A stretch of 64,000 nucleotides of DNA from positions 1,054,001 to 1,118,000 of the forward strand of contig NZ_FNRV01000001.1 of assembly GCF_900105115.1 (NCBI RefSeq). Direction: 5' to 3'. Positions 17,006-26,019 of this stretch are shown in pieces (position 1 is the stretch's first letter; each line of letters begins with the position of its first letter). Below the pieces are notes generated by a model, which was not told where the DNA came from, ran no database searches, and worked only from the letters and a program-made list of their open reading frames with translations. The DNA comes from Pseudomonas mohnii. Lineage in GTDB: Bacteria; Pseudomonadota; Gammaproteobacteria; Pseudomonadales; Pseudomonadaceae. Made by a program: the position numbers and the translations under genes.

Positions 17006-18388
17006 ATGAATCATCCGAACTTCGTCAGCCCCGACCTGATCCGCCAACGCTTCTCCAAAGCGATGTCCGACATGTACCGCGAAGAGGTGCCCCTGTACGG
17101 CGCGCTGATGGAACTGGTGGAGCAGACCAACCGTCATGTGCTGGACAGCGATCCGCAAGTGGCCCGGCAGTTGAACAGCACTGGCGAAATCGAGCGCCTG
17201 GACCTGGAGCGCCATGGCGCGATCCGTGTCGGCACGGCGGCAGAACTGGCCACCCTCGCCCGTCTGTTCGCGGTCATGGGCATGCAACCGGTGGGTTATT
17301 ACGACCTGACGCCGGCCGGGGTGCCTGTGCACTCCACCGCGTTTCGCGCCGTGCATGAAGAGGCGCTGCAAGTCAGCCCGTTCCGGGTATTCACCTCGCT
17401 GTTGCGCCTGGAACTGATCGAAGATCCGGAGCTGCGGGCATTCGCCCAATCGACGCTCGACAAGCGCTCGATCTTCACCCCCACCGCGCTGACCCTGATC
17501 GAATGCGCCGAAACCCAGGGCGGCCTCACCGAAGCGCAAGCCCGGGATTTCGTCGAGCACGCGCTGGAAACCTTCCGCTGGCATCACAGCGCTACCGTCA
17601 CCGCCGAGCAGTATCGCCAGCTCAGCGCCCAGCATCGCCTGATTGCCGATGTGGTGGCCTTCAAGGGGCCGCACATCAATCACCTGACGCCGCGCACCCT
17701 GGACATTGATATCGTCCAGGCGCAAATGCCGGCGCGCGGCATCACCCCAAAAGCCGTGATCGAAGGCCCGCCCCGCCGCCAATGCCCGATCCTGTTGCGC
17801 CAGACCAGTTTCAAGGCACTCGACGAGCCGATCGCGTTCACCGATCAGGCCGAGGCCCGGGGCAGCCACAGCGCCCGCTTCGGTGAAATCGAACAACGCG
17901 GCGCGGCCCTCACCCCTAAAGGACGGGCGCTGTACGACCGCTTGCTCAATGCGGCGCGCGATGAGCTCAAGGATTTCCCCAACGAAGCCAACGCCGCACG
18001 CTATAACGCGCTGATGGTGCAACATTTCAGCGAGTTTCCCGACACCTATGAAGGCATGCGCCAACAAGGCCTGGCGTACTTTCGCTATTTCGTGACGGAA
18101 CAAGGCCTGGCCGCAAAGGCGCTGAACACCTTGACGCTGGAAGACCTGGTCAGCGGTGGCTATCTGCGGGTTGAACCCTTGGTGTACGAAGATTTTCTGC
18201 CGGTCAGTGCGGCGGGGATATTCCAGTCAAACCTGGGGGATGCGGCACAAACCCACTACGGAGTGCATTCCAACCAGCAAGCGTTCGAGCAGGCCCTGGG
18301 CCGTCCGACGATTGATGAACTGGGGTTGTATGCCGAGACACAGCGACGTTCGATCGAGCAGTGTTTCGACGTGTTGAGCACTCTCTAA
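17006..18388 (+). CDS. hglS: 2-oxoadipate dioxygenase/decarboxylase (HglS, DUF1338)
   Basis: A 460-residue protein of the former DUF1338 family. HglS of P. putida converts 2-oxoadipate to D-2-hydroxyglutarate in D-lysine catabolism using Fe(II). The conserved metal/substrate segment GVPVHSTAFRAVHEE (His109, Arg114), the second histidine in GPHINHLTPRTLDID and the glutamate in RFGEIEQRG are all present. Start at 17006 is taken because GGAATTG precedes it and the protein begins as in homologues. Whether it acts on 2-oxoadipate or a related 2-oxoacid cannot be proven from motifs alone. Confidence 0.88.
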   Translation: MNHPNFVSPDLIRQRFSKAMSDMYREEVPLYGALMELVEQTNRHVLDSDPQVARQLNSTGEIERLDLERHGAIRVGTAAELATLARLFAVMGMQPVGYYDLTPAGVPVHSTAFRAVHEEALQVSPFRVFTSLLRLELIEDPELRAFAQSTLDKRSIFTPTALTLIECAETQGGLTEAQARDFVEHALETFRWHHSATVTAEQYRQLSAQHRLIADVVAFKGPHINHLTPRTLDIDIVQAQMPARGITPKAVIEGPPRRQCPILLRQTSFKALDEPIAFTDQAEARGSHSARFGEIEQRGAALTPKGRALYDRLLNAARDELKDFPNEANAARYNALMVQHFSEFPDTYEGMRQQGLAYFRYFVTEQGLAAKALNTLTLEDLVSGGYLRVEPLVYEDFLPVSAAGIFQSNLGDAAQTHYGVHSNQQAFEQALGRPTIDELGLYAETQRRSIEQCFDVLSTL

Positions 18389-18403
18389 CACGCGGAACTG
18401 TGG

Positions 18404-18462
18404 GAGCCTGGCTTGCCAGCGATAGCGATTTCGCCCGCGCCATCACTGGCAAGCCGTGCTCC
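18404..18462. repeat. REP inverted pair
   Basis: GAGCCTGGCTTGCCAGCGAT pairs with the downstream ATCACTGGCAAGCCGTGCTC with few mismatches, in the short space between two convergent genes, where it may also act as a terminator. Confidence 0.75.
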
Positions 18463-18476
18463 GACAAAAGCAGTAT

Positions 18477-19154
18477 CTACTTCAGTTTTGCCAACAAGGC
18501 TTCTGCAGCCGCTTGCGACGACGCCGGATTCTGACCGGTCAGCAACAGACCATCGGTCAGCACATAGCTCGCCCAGTCAGGTCCCTTGGAATAAATTCCG
18601 CCCTTGGCCTTGAGTTCGTCCTCCACCAGGAACGGCACGACGTGGGTCAATTGCACCGCTTCTTCTTCGCTGTTGGTAAATCCCGTCACCTTCTTGCCCT
18701 TGACCAGTGGCTGACCATCGGCGCCCTTGGCATGACGCAACACGCCCGGCGCATGGCACACCGCCGCGACCGGTTTGCCTGCCTTGTAAAACGCTTCGAT
18801 CAGGGCGATCGAATGTTTGTCTTCAGCCAGGTCCCACAACGGCCCATGGCCGCCGGGGTAGAAGATTGCGTCGTAACCGTCGGCCTTCACCGAGCTGAGT
18901 ACGACCGTCGACGCCAACGCCGACTGTGCTGCGGAGTCCTTGCGAAAGCGCTCGGTGGCTTCGGTTTGCGCGTCCGGCTCATCGCTTTTCGGGTCCAGCG
19001 GTGGCTGGCCTCCCTTGGGCGAGGCCAGGGTCAACTGAACCCCGGCGTCCTTGAAAGCGAAATACGGGGCGGCGAATTCTTCCAGCCAGAACCCGGTTTT
19101 CTTGCCGGTGTTACCCAATTGATCGTGGGACGTTAAAACCATCAGGATTTTCAT
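18477..19154 (-). CDS. DJ-1/PfpI-family protein (Hsp31-like glyoxalase/chaperone)
   Basis: A 225-residue type 1 glutamine amidotransferase-like protein. The start at 19154 is chosen (GAGTGAAG upstream), which gives the usual N-terminus KILMVLTSHDQLGNTGKKTGFWLEE with Glu25 of the triad. The nucleophile is Cys133 in VAAVCHAPGVL, and IFYPGGHGPLWDLAEDKHS carries the conserved acidic and histidine residues. Hsp31-like members act as glyoxalase III or protein deglycase/chaperone in the cytosol. The length and insert pattern fit the 225-230-residue class common in Pseudomonas. Confidence 0.87.
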   Translation of the reverse strand: MKILMVLTSHDQLGNTGKKTGFWLEEFAAPYFAFKDAGVQLTLASPKGGQPPLDPKSDEPDAQTEATERFRKDSAAQSALASTVVLSSVKADGYDAIFYPGGHGPLWDLAEDKHSIALIEAFYKAGKPVAAVCHAPGVLRHAKGADGQPLVKGKKVTGFTNSEEEAVQLTHVVPFLVEDELKAKGGIYSKGPDWASYVLTDGLLLTGQNPASSQAAAEALLAKLK

Positions 19155-19831
19155 GTCGTCTTCACTCCGTCTCGGGACTGCAGTGGGGGCTTTAACCGTG
19201 ATGCGCACAATGCTGCACATCGATCCTGCCGTATGACCTTCGTAAGGTGCTGATCGTTCGGTTTGCCGGGTGCCCAGCATACTGCGTGATAAGCGAAATC
19301 GCCTGTCGATAGCCACATTGAACTCAAACAAGTCGCGCTCTGATCGCTACACAGGCGTCAGCACCCGCGCTTCAAACAGCTTGAAGCGTTGCCTTTCAGC
19401 GACCGCAACGTGGCCTGGTGAAATATCCGGAACTTCAGCGTTCGATGAGTGGCGTTCATGGCCAATCGGGAAAGTCGGCACAAGCGCAATCAATACCGCG
19501 CTGCGCGGGCGATCGATTTATTTCTTGGGGGGGCATAAAGAAAACAGACAGGACTGACGGCTGATCAAAGTGTTCGCCCAGTGCATTGGCCTCGGCAATC
19601 CTTGCACTGGTAAAGAGCCCCTGCGCTGGGCGAACGAGAAGCATTTTAATTGAAGTCGTCGGGAAAGTCCGCGTTTACAACATGAAATTTGCAGTTACAT
19701 CTATTGCTGAAATATCAACGGACAATTTATTCAAACAAAGAAACTCAAACTCACCCGCTCATTTCTGAATAGCAGATTGTTCTTGCACAACGCTTATACA
19801 AGAACAATCACCCTGCAAACCCAATATCCAT
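19155..19831. other. 677-bp intergenic region with potential RNA structure
   Basis: No convincing gene. GC content falls clearly after 19640. A 10-bp inverted repeat (GTTCGCCCAG 19572-19581, complement at 19626-19635) encloses a second one (CCAGTGCA 19578-19585 with TGCACTGG 19603-19610); the two share bases and exclude each other. Near the end, GATTGTTCTTG 19775-19785 pairs perfectly with 19799-19809, possibly terminating the minus-strand gene that ends at 19832, although no U-run follows. Confidence 0.4.
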
Positions 19832-20425
19832 TTATTTCAAAGTTGTTACTTTTAATACATCGGTATAAGTCACCACCACACTCTGGCCTTTTTTCAGGTC
19901 CTTGAGTTTGGCCTGAACTTCAGGTCGTTGGACGTCGATCGTTTTCGACTGGCCGGCAGGGTTTTTAAACGTCACACGATGGTGCTTGAGATCGATATCC
20001 GTGATCTGCAACTCCACCTTCACCTGACGGTAGGCTTCTCCACCGGGCTTGGTCGAGCCTGGTGCATTGCGGACTTCGCCTGTGTATTCGGCAGTGCCAG
20101 GCAGGCCTTTGTCGACGCTGGTGTCGAGGGAGACCGCGACCGAGTGCAGAACATCGACCTTGACCTGATCACCGGGTTTCAGCTTGTCCAGGTTCTTGGC
20201 CTTGTCCGTGAGTTGCAACGACACCTGATTGCCTTCAGGGCCTTCCAGCACCACCTGACGGTTAGGGACATCGACCGACACGACTTTGGTGGTGACATGA
20301 TCGGAAATCACGGACTCCGCCAGCGGGATGTCCGCAGCGAAAGCGCTGAGGCTGGCAGTGGACAGCACAGCAGCCAGGCTGATCGCCTGGGTCAATGTGG
20401 AGAGCTTGCGTGTGTGACGTTTCAT
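19832..20425 (-). CDS. Exported protein of unknown function (OB/SH3-like segments)
   Basis: A 197-residue periplasmic protein. The start at 20425 gives a long signal peptide (KRHTRKLSTLTQAISLAAVLSTASLSAFA, cut before ADIPLA). The mature part contains repeated beta-rich segments of the form KVVSVDVPNRQVVLEGPEGN and ITDIDLKHHRVTFKNPAG, each followed by a KLKPGDQVKVDVL / LKKGQSVVVTYTDVL stretch. This internal duplication suggests two small beta-barrel modules. I do not recognise a named function. It is flanked by long non-coding sequence and probably forms its own unit. Confidence 0.8.
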   Translation of the reverse strand: MKRHTRKLSTLTQAISLAAVLSTASLSAFAADIPLAESVISDHVTTKVVSVDVPNRQVVLEGPEGNQVSLQLTDKAKNLDKLKPGDQVKVDVLHSVAVSLDTSVDKGLPGTAEYTGEVRNAPGSTKPGGEAYRQVKVELQITDIDLKHHRVTFKNPAGQSKTIDVQRPEVQAKLKDLKKGQSVVVTYTDVLKVTTLK

Positions 20426-20588
20426 AGCGGTACTTTCCCTGTGAAGAATGGCAGCGAAAGGCGCTCCACCTTGATCAAGCGCCAACCGTGCCGATGAGCA
20501 TAGACGCTGATCAGGGAGTGCTCGCGGTTTCTTGCACTGTGGATTCGCCGGATGGTCGCGCCTCGTCGGGGGCGTTCGGTGTTCCGGC

Positions 20589-21662
20589 TCAATACCCGGT
20601 CATTTCCAGATAGCCCTGTCCGCCATGACTGCCACTCAAGCGTACCGGCCCTTCCCAGTACGGAATGCGCAAATTCATCCAGGCGTTGGGGTTGAGGGCA
20701 CTGATGACGATGTCCAAGTGCTTGCCGGGAATCTGAATCGACCAAGTGACCGGCATCGAACGCCCGGCCACCCTGGCGCTGTCCTTCACCGTGAGGCGGA
20801 TGTCGCCGGCCTTCAACAACTGCGTCTGCCCCTGGGCGTCGATCCACGTACCGGTCAGGTAAGGAGCGCCGTCCTTTTGCCGCATGCGATAGAGCATCAC
20901 CTGTTCGCCGCTGTCCAGGTGCAGGGAAAACCAGTCCCACCCGGTCTGGTTGGCGGTCAGGGGCTGGCTGCTCCATTCACGGTCGAGCCACGCGTGACCG
21001 CTGACTTGATAGCGCTGGCCATCGATTTCCAGGCTGCCGCTGGCCTGGAAAAACGGCTGGCTGTAGTAATACGACGCCTGACCCTGTTCGGATTTCTGGC
21101 TGAACCCCTTATCCCCTTGCAGCACCCATGGCTTTGTCGATGTCAGCCGCAGTTGATAGCCGAACCCCTTGTCGCGGGCGCTGAGTTGCAACTCTGTCAG
21201 TGGATCGGCACCCGTTGCCTGACTGCTCAAATGCCAGTCGTCGATCCACGCATTGAACGGCGTCAGGCTCACTCCGGCCAGGCCAACGCCACCACGGGCG
21301 TAGCGTTCGGCGGCGTGATGCACCGAGGCCGAAGTCACGGCCGCGTGGCCGAGCCACAGCGTCTGATTGCCCCAACCTGCCTGCTCGGACGTGGCTGTCA
21401 GGGCACTGCGAAACAGCGTCCATTGCACGCCGAATTCACGGCCCTGCTCGTCCTTGAGGTTGGCGGTGACGTACCACCACTCAATGCGAAAGCCATCGTG
21501 GGGGCCATGATCCGCCGGAAAACCAAACACGCGACCCGGCACCACCGGGGTGAATGCGGCCGCTTGATTGCCGAGGCCGGCAAAGCCTTTGTCTACCGGC
21601 GCCGACTGATCGCAACCGCCAAGCAAGGCGGCGATCAGCCATACGCCCAGCCTAATCCTCAT
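20589..21662 (-). CDS. AttH/CrtC-like lipocalin-fold lipoprotein
   Basis: A 357-residue lipoprotein: lipobox LLGGC places the lipidated Cys at residue 17. The body shows the CrtC/AttH signature: HDGFRIEWWYVTANL, FGVQWTLFRSA, LWLGHAAVT, GHAWLDREWSSQPL and GWDWFSLHLDSGEQVMLYRMR. These paired beta-barrel proteins occur next to AttEFG-type ABC exporters. ATG at 21662 is used rather than TTG at 21668; it overlaps the end of the permease gene by 11 bp, so translation is coupled. The barrel likely binds a hydrophobic molecule handled by the transporter. Confidence 0.85.
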   Translation of the reverse strand: MRIRLGVWLIAALLGGCDQSAPVDKGFAGLGNQAAAFTPVVPGRVFGFPADHGPHDGFRIEWWYVTANLKDEQGREFGVQWTLFRSALTATSEQAGWGNQTLWLGHAAVTSASVHHAAERYARGGVGLAGVSLTPFNAWIDDWHLSSQATGADPLTELQLSARDKGFGYQLRLTSTKPWVLQGDKGFSQKSEQGQASYYYSQPFFQASGSLEIDGQRYQVSGHAWLDREWSSQPLTANQTGWDWFSLHLDSGEQVMLYRMRQKDGAPYLTGTWIDAQGQTQLLKAGDIRLTVKDSARVAGRSMPVTWSIQIPGKHLDIVISALNPNAWMNLRIPYWEGPVRLSGSHGGQGYLEMTGY

Positions 21663-24123
21663 GGGCAAAAGTCCTCAGCAGGTCAGCCGGTTGCGTGCGG
21701 TACAGCGAATACAGCGGCCATGCCGAGGCCAACAACGTTGCCAGCAACGCCAGCCCCATCAGCTGCAGCAATTGCAGCGGAAACACCCGCAACGGCAGGC
21801 GCCAACCGAAAGCCTGGACGTTGATCACCGCGTCCAGGCACCAGGCCAGGGCAATGCCCAGCGGCAACGCCAGCACCAGCGTCAGCAGCGCCAGCAACCA
21901 GGTTTGCCCGAGGTTGAGCAGCATCAGTTGCCGGCGCGTCACGCCCAGCGCCCACAGTGGCGCCAGTTGTCCGAGGCGGCTTTGGCTTTGTGTCAACAAG
22001 CTGATGAACAGCGCCACACCTGCTACGCACAGCGTCAGGCTATTGAGCGCGGCGGTGGCGGCAAAGGTGCGTTCGAACACTTGCGAGGACCAGCCCTTGA
22101 GCCGGGACTGATCGACGATGCGGCTGTCATCCAGCGCGAAACGTGCTTGCAGGGCGATCACGAACGGCGCAATCGACGCCGGTTCGATGCGCAGGTTGAA
22201 ACGGCTAGGCGTCAATTGCGGCCAGCCGCGCAGCAGGTGGTTGACGTTAACCAGCACGTGGCCCTTCGGATTGCCGTAGTCGGCGTAGATCCCGACGATG
22301 CGCGGTGACCACGGCCCCGTGGGCGTGGGAATCGTCAGGTGATCGCCCAGTCGCACTTTCAAACGCCGGGCCAGTTGCTCGCTGAGCATCAACGCGTCGT
22401 CCTTGGCCAGACGATCCCAGGGGTTGTCGCCCAAGGCTTCCAGCAGTGGCCAATGCTCGCGGTAAGTCGGGTGATCGATCACGCCGAAGACATCCACCGG
22501 CCAGCCTTGCAACTGGATCGCCACTTGCCAGTTCGGCAGCACCGCCGTGAGCTGCGGCTGTTGTTTGAGCCAAGTGTGCAGTTCACGGGACTGGGCCGGG
22601 TTTTGCGGATTGAGGTACAACTCGGCGGTGAGCCGTTGCTCGAGCCAGTTGCTGAAGGTCTGGCGAAAACCGGCGGTCATGCTGCCGGCCCCGATGTTCG
22701 CCGCCAGCGCCAGGAGCAAGGCCATCAGTGCCAGACTCAGGGCGGGCAATTGCTGACGGCAATCGGCCAGAAACCATTGGCCGAGCACGGATCGACTGCC
22801 TCGGAGCAAGCCATTGAGCAACGTATTGAGCAGCACCGGCAAGGCCAGCGCGGCCCCCAGCAGCAGCGTCGCCATCAGCACGAAACCGCTGGCCAGGCTG
22901 TCACCGCGCAGCAACGCCAACCATGCGACAACCAAGGCCATCGCCGCCACCCAGCCCTGGCGCCGCAGCCAGCGCGCATGGGCCTGATGCCAGGCCTGCG
23001 GATTGGCCAGCGCCAGCAACGGCAAACGCGCCGCCCGCCACAAACTGTTGGCACCGGCCAGCAAGGCACCGAGCAGGCTGAGGCCGATCCCGCTAAGCCA
23101 CCACAGCGGACTCAGGCTCAACTGCCCCGCCACTTCGGCGCCATACAACCCGCGCAGGCTGGCGGCGACATCCGGGAGCAATACGCTGGCCAGTAAATAG
23201 CCGCTAACCACGCCGGCCATTCCGCCCATCAGCGCCAGCACACCCAGCTCGACGGCCAGACAAGTGATCAGCATCCGCGCACTCACCCCGCAGGCACGCA
23301 GGGTTCTGAGCAAACCTCGACGCTGCTCCAGCGCCAGTCCGATGGCGGCGTGAACGATGAACAGGCCGACCACGAACGACAAGAAACCGAGGGCATCGAG
23401 GTTCAGGTGAAAGCTTTCGGTCAGGCGCGCCAGATTGTTTTCTTCGCCAGCGGTCTTGAGCTGAAGTTGCCCCTTGAACGCCTCCGGTAGCGTCGCGGTG
23501 AAGCCCTTGGGCAGCAGCAGACGCGACAACTGATCCGGCAATCCGAGAATCTGTTGGGCGAACCCGATGTCCACCAGCAACACCCCGGGGGCCATGTCGC
23601 CTTGCGCGTGCAAGGGCGGCAGTATCTGACCATTTGCCGCGAGCGGGCGCGCCCCTTCGCTCAGCCCCAGCGCCTTTAGCGTCTGCGGCGAAATCCAGGT
23701 GCTGCCCGGCGCCGTGAAAAAGCCGACAACCTGTTCGATGGCCAGGGCCTGCCCGGCCACCGCCGCACCGGCCGGCAATGACACCGGCTCGATGCCCATC
23801 AGTTGCAAACGCTGCTCCTCATGGCCCTGAAGTATCAGCCGGCCCTGCAACACCGGCGACACCGGCCAGCCCGCGCGACGCAAGTCGACGAACAACTGCT
23901 GGGAAAACGTCCCGCCCCCCGGCGCACTGAGACTGGCCTGGGGTTCACCACCGATCAACTGACTGGCGCGGGCATAGCTGTCCCGCGCCTGGCTGTTCAA
24001 CGCTTGCACGCCGGTCAGCAGACTGGTGGCCAGCCACAACCCGGTCAACACACTGAAAAACTGTACCGGATGCAGCCGCCAATGGCTGAGCAACGCGCGC
24101 AAGGTCTGGCCGAAGATACGCAT
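21652..24123 (-). CDS. FtsX-type ABC transporter permease (AttF/AttG-like)
   Basis: An 823-residue permease with two FtsX/MacB halves: an N-terminal membrane anchor (LHPVQFFSVLTGLWLATSLLTG), a large periplasmic domain, a central bundle of membrane segments (FLSFVVGLFIVHAAIGLAL; a long hydrophobic stretch around residues 380-480) and a second set at the C-terminus (LALPLGIALAWCLDAVI; LLQLMGLALLATLLASAW). It is a fusion of what are two genes in some att clusters. It sits between the ATPase (1 bp gap) and the lipocalin lipoprotein (overlap), so the three form one transport system, probably for lipids or lipoprotein cargo. Confidence 0.88.
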   Translation of the reverse strand: MRIFGQTLRALLSHWRLHPVQFFSVLTGLWLATSLLTGVQALNSQARDSYARASQLIGGEPQASLSAPGGGTFSQQLFVDLRRAGWPVSPVLQGRLILQGHEEQRLQLMGIEPVSLPAGAAVAGQALAIEQVVGFFTAPGSTWISPQTLKALGLSEGARPLAANGQILPPLHAQGDMAPGVLLVDIGFAQQILGLPDQLSRLLLPKGFTATLPEAFKGQLQLKTAGEENNLARLTESFHLNLDALGFLSFVVGLFIVHAAIGLALEQRRGLLRTLRACGVSARMLITCLAVELGVLALMGGMAGVVSGYLLASVLLPDVAASLRGLYGAEVAGQLSLSPLWWLSGIGLSLLGALLAGANSLWRAARLPLLALANPQAWHQAHARWLRRQGWVAAMALVVAWLALLRGDSLASGFVLMATLLLGAALALPVLLNTLLNGLLRGSRSVLGQWFLADCRQQLPALSLALMALLLALAANIGAGSMTAGFRQTFSNWLEQRLTAELYLNPQNPAQSRELHTWLKQQPQLTAVLPNWQVAIQLQGWPVDVFGVIDHPTYREHWPLLEALGDNPWDRLAKDDALMLSEQLARRLKVRLGDHLTIPTPTGPWSPRIVGIYADYGNPKGHVLVNVNHLLRGWPQLTPSRFNLRIEPASIAPFVIALQARFALDDSRIVDQSRLKGWSSQVFERTFAATAALNSLTLCVAGVALFISLLTQSQSRLGQLAPLWALGVTRRQLMLLNLGQTWLLALLTLVLALPLGIALAWCLDAVINVQAFGWRLPLRVFPLQLLQLMGLALLATLLASAWPLYSLYRTQPADLLRTFAHED

Positions 24124-24124
24124 C

Positions 24125-24793
24125 TCAGCGCGCGCCTGCGCCGGCCAGACGCCCGCCGTGCAGCACCACTTTATCGGCCAGCCGCGCCGCGACGTGGGGG
24201 CTGTGGGTGACCATCAGCAGGGTCGTCGGGCTGTCATCGAGCAGTTCCAGCAACAGCTTGAGCACGTCATCGCTGGTGGCTTCATCGAGGCTGCCGGTGG
24301 GCTCGTCGGCCAACAGCAACGGTGGCCGCGACGCCAGGGCACGCCCCAACGCCACCCGTTGCTGCTGCCCTCCGGACAACTGCTCCGGATATCGCCGCAG
24401 CAACTCGCTCAACCCCAGGCGCTGCACCAGATGCGCCTGCCAACGCGGATCATGCCGCCCCGCCAGTCGCGCCTGAAACGCCAGATTGTCCTCCACCCGC
24501 AGGCTGCCGATCAGGTTGAACTGCTGGAACACCAAACCGATCTCGGTACGCCGCCAGTGCGCCAGTTGGCTTTCGTTCATCTGTTCCAGGCGATGGTCGC
24601 CACTGCGGATACTGCCGCGATCCACCTTGTCCAGACCGGCGATCAAGTGCAGCAAGGTGCTCTTGCCACTGCCCGACTCGCCCATCAGTGCCAGGCTGCT
24701 ACCGGGTTTCAGGGTCAGATCGACCCCTTGCAACACCGGCAATAGCCCTTGGGGAGTGGCGTAGCTTTTGAAGACACCGCGGACTTCAAGCAT
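24125..24793 (-). CDS. ABC transporter ATP-binding protein (LolD/MacB type)
   Basis: A 222-residue ATPase. Walker A is GESGSGKST (38-46), the signature LSGGQQQRVALGRAL and Walker B LLLADEPTGSLD are intact, with the Q-loop in GLVFQQFNLIGSLRVEDN; these mark the LolD/MacB/AttE group that drives FtsX permeases. The start at 24793 gives the standard MLEVRGVFKSY beginning. The stop is 1 bp before the permease start. The promoter must lie in the 311-bp gap upstream. Confidence 0.92.
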   Translation of the reverse strand: MLEVRGVFKSYATPQGLLPVLQGVDLTLKPGSSLALMGESGSGKSTLLHLIAGLDKVDRGSIRSGDHRLEQMNESQLAHWRRTEIGLVFQQFNLIGSLRVEDNLAFQARLAGRHDPRWQAHLVQRLGLSELLRRYPEQLSGGQQQRVALGRALASRPPLLLADEPTGSLDEATSDDVLKLLLELLDDSPTTLLMVTHSPHVAARLADKVVLHGGRLAGAGAR

Positions 24794-25104
24794 GGAAGAA
24801 CCTGTTGGATGAGCGTGGGCCAAGAATAGCGGGACTGAATGTTTTTTGTCCGTCGACGATGGCGGCCGCGCCCGGTCTGCGGCGAATTAAAAGGCTGACG
24901 ACCGTTTATCGATTTGCGCGGCGCCTTTTGCAGCCCTTCCTGTGTGAAGCAAATCCAGCAGGGGCAAGCGCTTGATCGCAATTGGCCGCGAAACCGGAAA
25001 ATACCCATCTGACCGTTGGCGGTGATGGATGTTGGAGGCTGGTCTATACCCCTTGGATTGATTTCCGAGTGTTGGAATCCACCGACCTTCCATGGAGGAC
25101 GAAC
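24794..25104. other. Intergenic region without recognised features
   Basis: A 311-bp gap between the divergent ABC cluster and the deacetylase gene. It must contain both promoters, but I see no gene, repeat or clear regulatory motif. Confidence 0.5.
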
Positions 25105-25896
25105 ATGCCGCACCGAGTCATAGTCAACGCTGACGATTTCGGCCTCAGTGCCTGCGACAACGCGGTGATCCTGGGTGCCTTTCAGGCTGGAGTCATCAGT
25201 TCCACCACCGCCATGGCCAATATGCCGGCCTTTGAAGCGGCGTGTTCAATGGCCCGGCATCCGTTGCTGGAAGGACGCGTCGGCCTGCACTTCAACCTCA
25301 CCGCTGGCCGCCCGTTGAGCCGGCGCATTCTGACGCGCCGGACCTTCTGCGACAGCGCCGGCCTGTTCGACCTCAACCTGTCCCGCGCCCGCCTCTGGCT
25401 CGGCCATCAGGATCGCCGCGCCGTACACGAAGAACTCGAGGCGCAATGGCAACGCTGCCTGGACAACGGTGTCAGGCCCAGCCATCTGGACTCCCACCAA
25501 AACGTGCACACCATCTGGCCGATCGGCGAAATCGTCGCGCGTTTCGCCGCCCACCAGGGGGTTCCCGTGCGCCTGGCGCGTAATCTGGGGCCCACGCAGA
25601 GCCTGCCCAAACGCATGTTCAAGCAACTGCTCAATCACCGCTTGAACAGCCTGGCCGGCGCCACCGCCGACTACGTGGGCACTCCCCAGGATTTGCGCAA
25701 CGCCACCCCACCGGACGACGGCCTGCTGGAAATCGTCGCCCACCCCAGTCAACTGGGTGCCGACTTTGGCGATGCTTGTCTGGATCAGGGCGAGTCGCTG
25801 AGCGAACTGCTGGAACAGCGACTGCCGGGAGTGCCGAGGGTGGCCTATGGCGTGGCTGGCTTTACTCTGGACAACCCTGCGGAGTCGGTAGAGTAA
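25105..25896 (+). CDS. ChbG/HpnK (YdjC)-family carbohydrate deacetylase
   Basis: A 263-residue protein of the YdjC-like deacetylase family. The metal site is visible as NADDFGLS (Asp10, Asp11), SHLDSHQNVHTIWP (two histidines) and the closing EIVAHPSQLG. Family members remove acetyl groups from N-acetylated sugars such as chitobiose, or act on hopanoid glucosamine (HpnK). ATG at 25105 follows GGAGG at 25094-25098; the longer frame is rejected. No sugar transport or hopanoid genes are adjacent, so the substrate is open. Confidence 0.87.
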   Translation: MPHRVIVNADDFGLSACDNAVILGAFQAGVISSTTAMANMPAFEAACSMARHPLLEGRVGLHFNLTAGRPLSRRILTRRTFCDSAGLFDLNLSRARLWLGHQDRRAVHEELEAQWQRCLDNGVRPSHLDSHQNVHTIWPIGEIVARFAAHQGVPVRLARNLGPTQSLPKRMFKQLLNHRLNSLAGATADYVGTPQDLRNATPPDDGLLEIVAHPSQLGADFGDACLDQGESLSELLEQRLPGVPRVAYGVAGFTLDNPAESVE

Positions 25897-25994
25897 ACCT
25901 TCGCAACTTTTGCAACAGGATGTCGGAGCCACATCGCCCTACACACCCTTGGGAAAAAACACGAGTACGCAAGGAAATGTCTGACTGCCCAATC

Positions 25995-26010
25995 GTATCC
26001 ACTTGGATAC
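25995..26010. promoter_or_regulatory. Palindromic operator of the toxin-antitoxin pair
   Basis: GTATCCACTTGGATAC is a perfect palindrome with 7-bp arms around CT, ending 9 bp before the toxin start codon. Its place fits autorepression by the HigA-like antitoxin or the complex. Confidence 0.65.
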
Positions 26011-26019
26011 AGTTGAGTA

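Noticed and set aside
19270..19557. Plus-strand frame of 95 codons in the 19.2-19.8 kb gap
   Set aside because: There is no ribosome site, the composition is odd and no domain is recognisable. The start overlaps the region upstream of the DJ-1 gene on the opposite strand.
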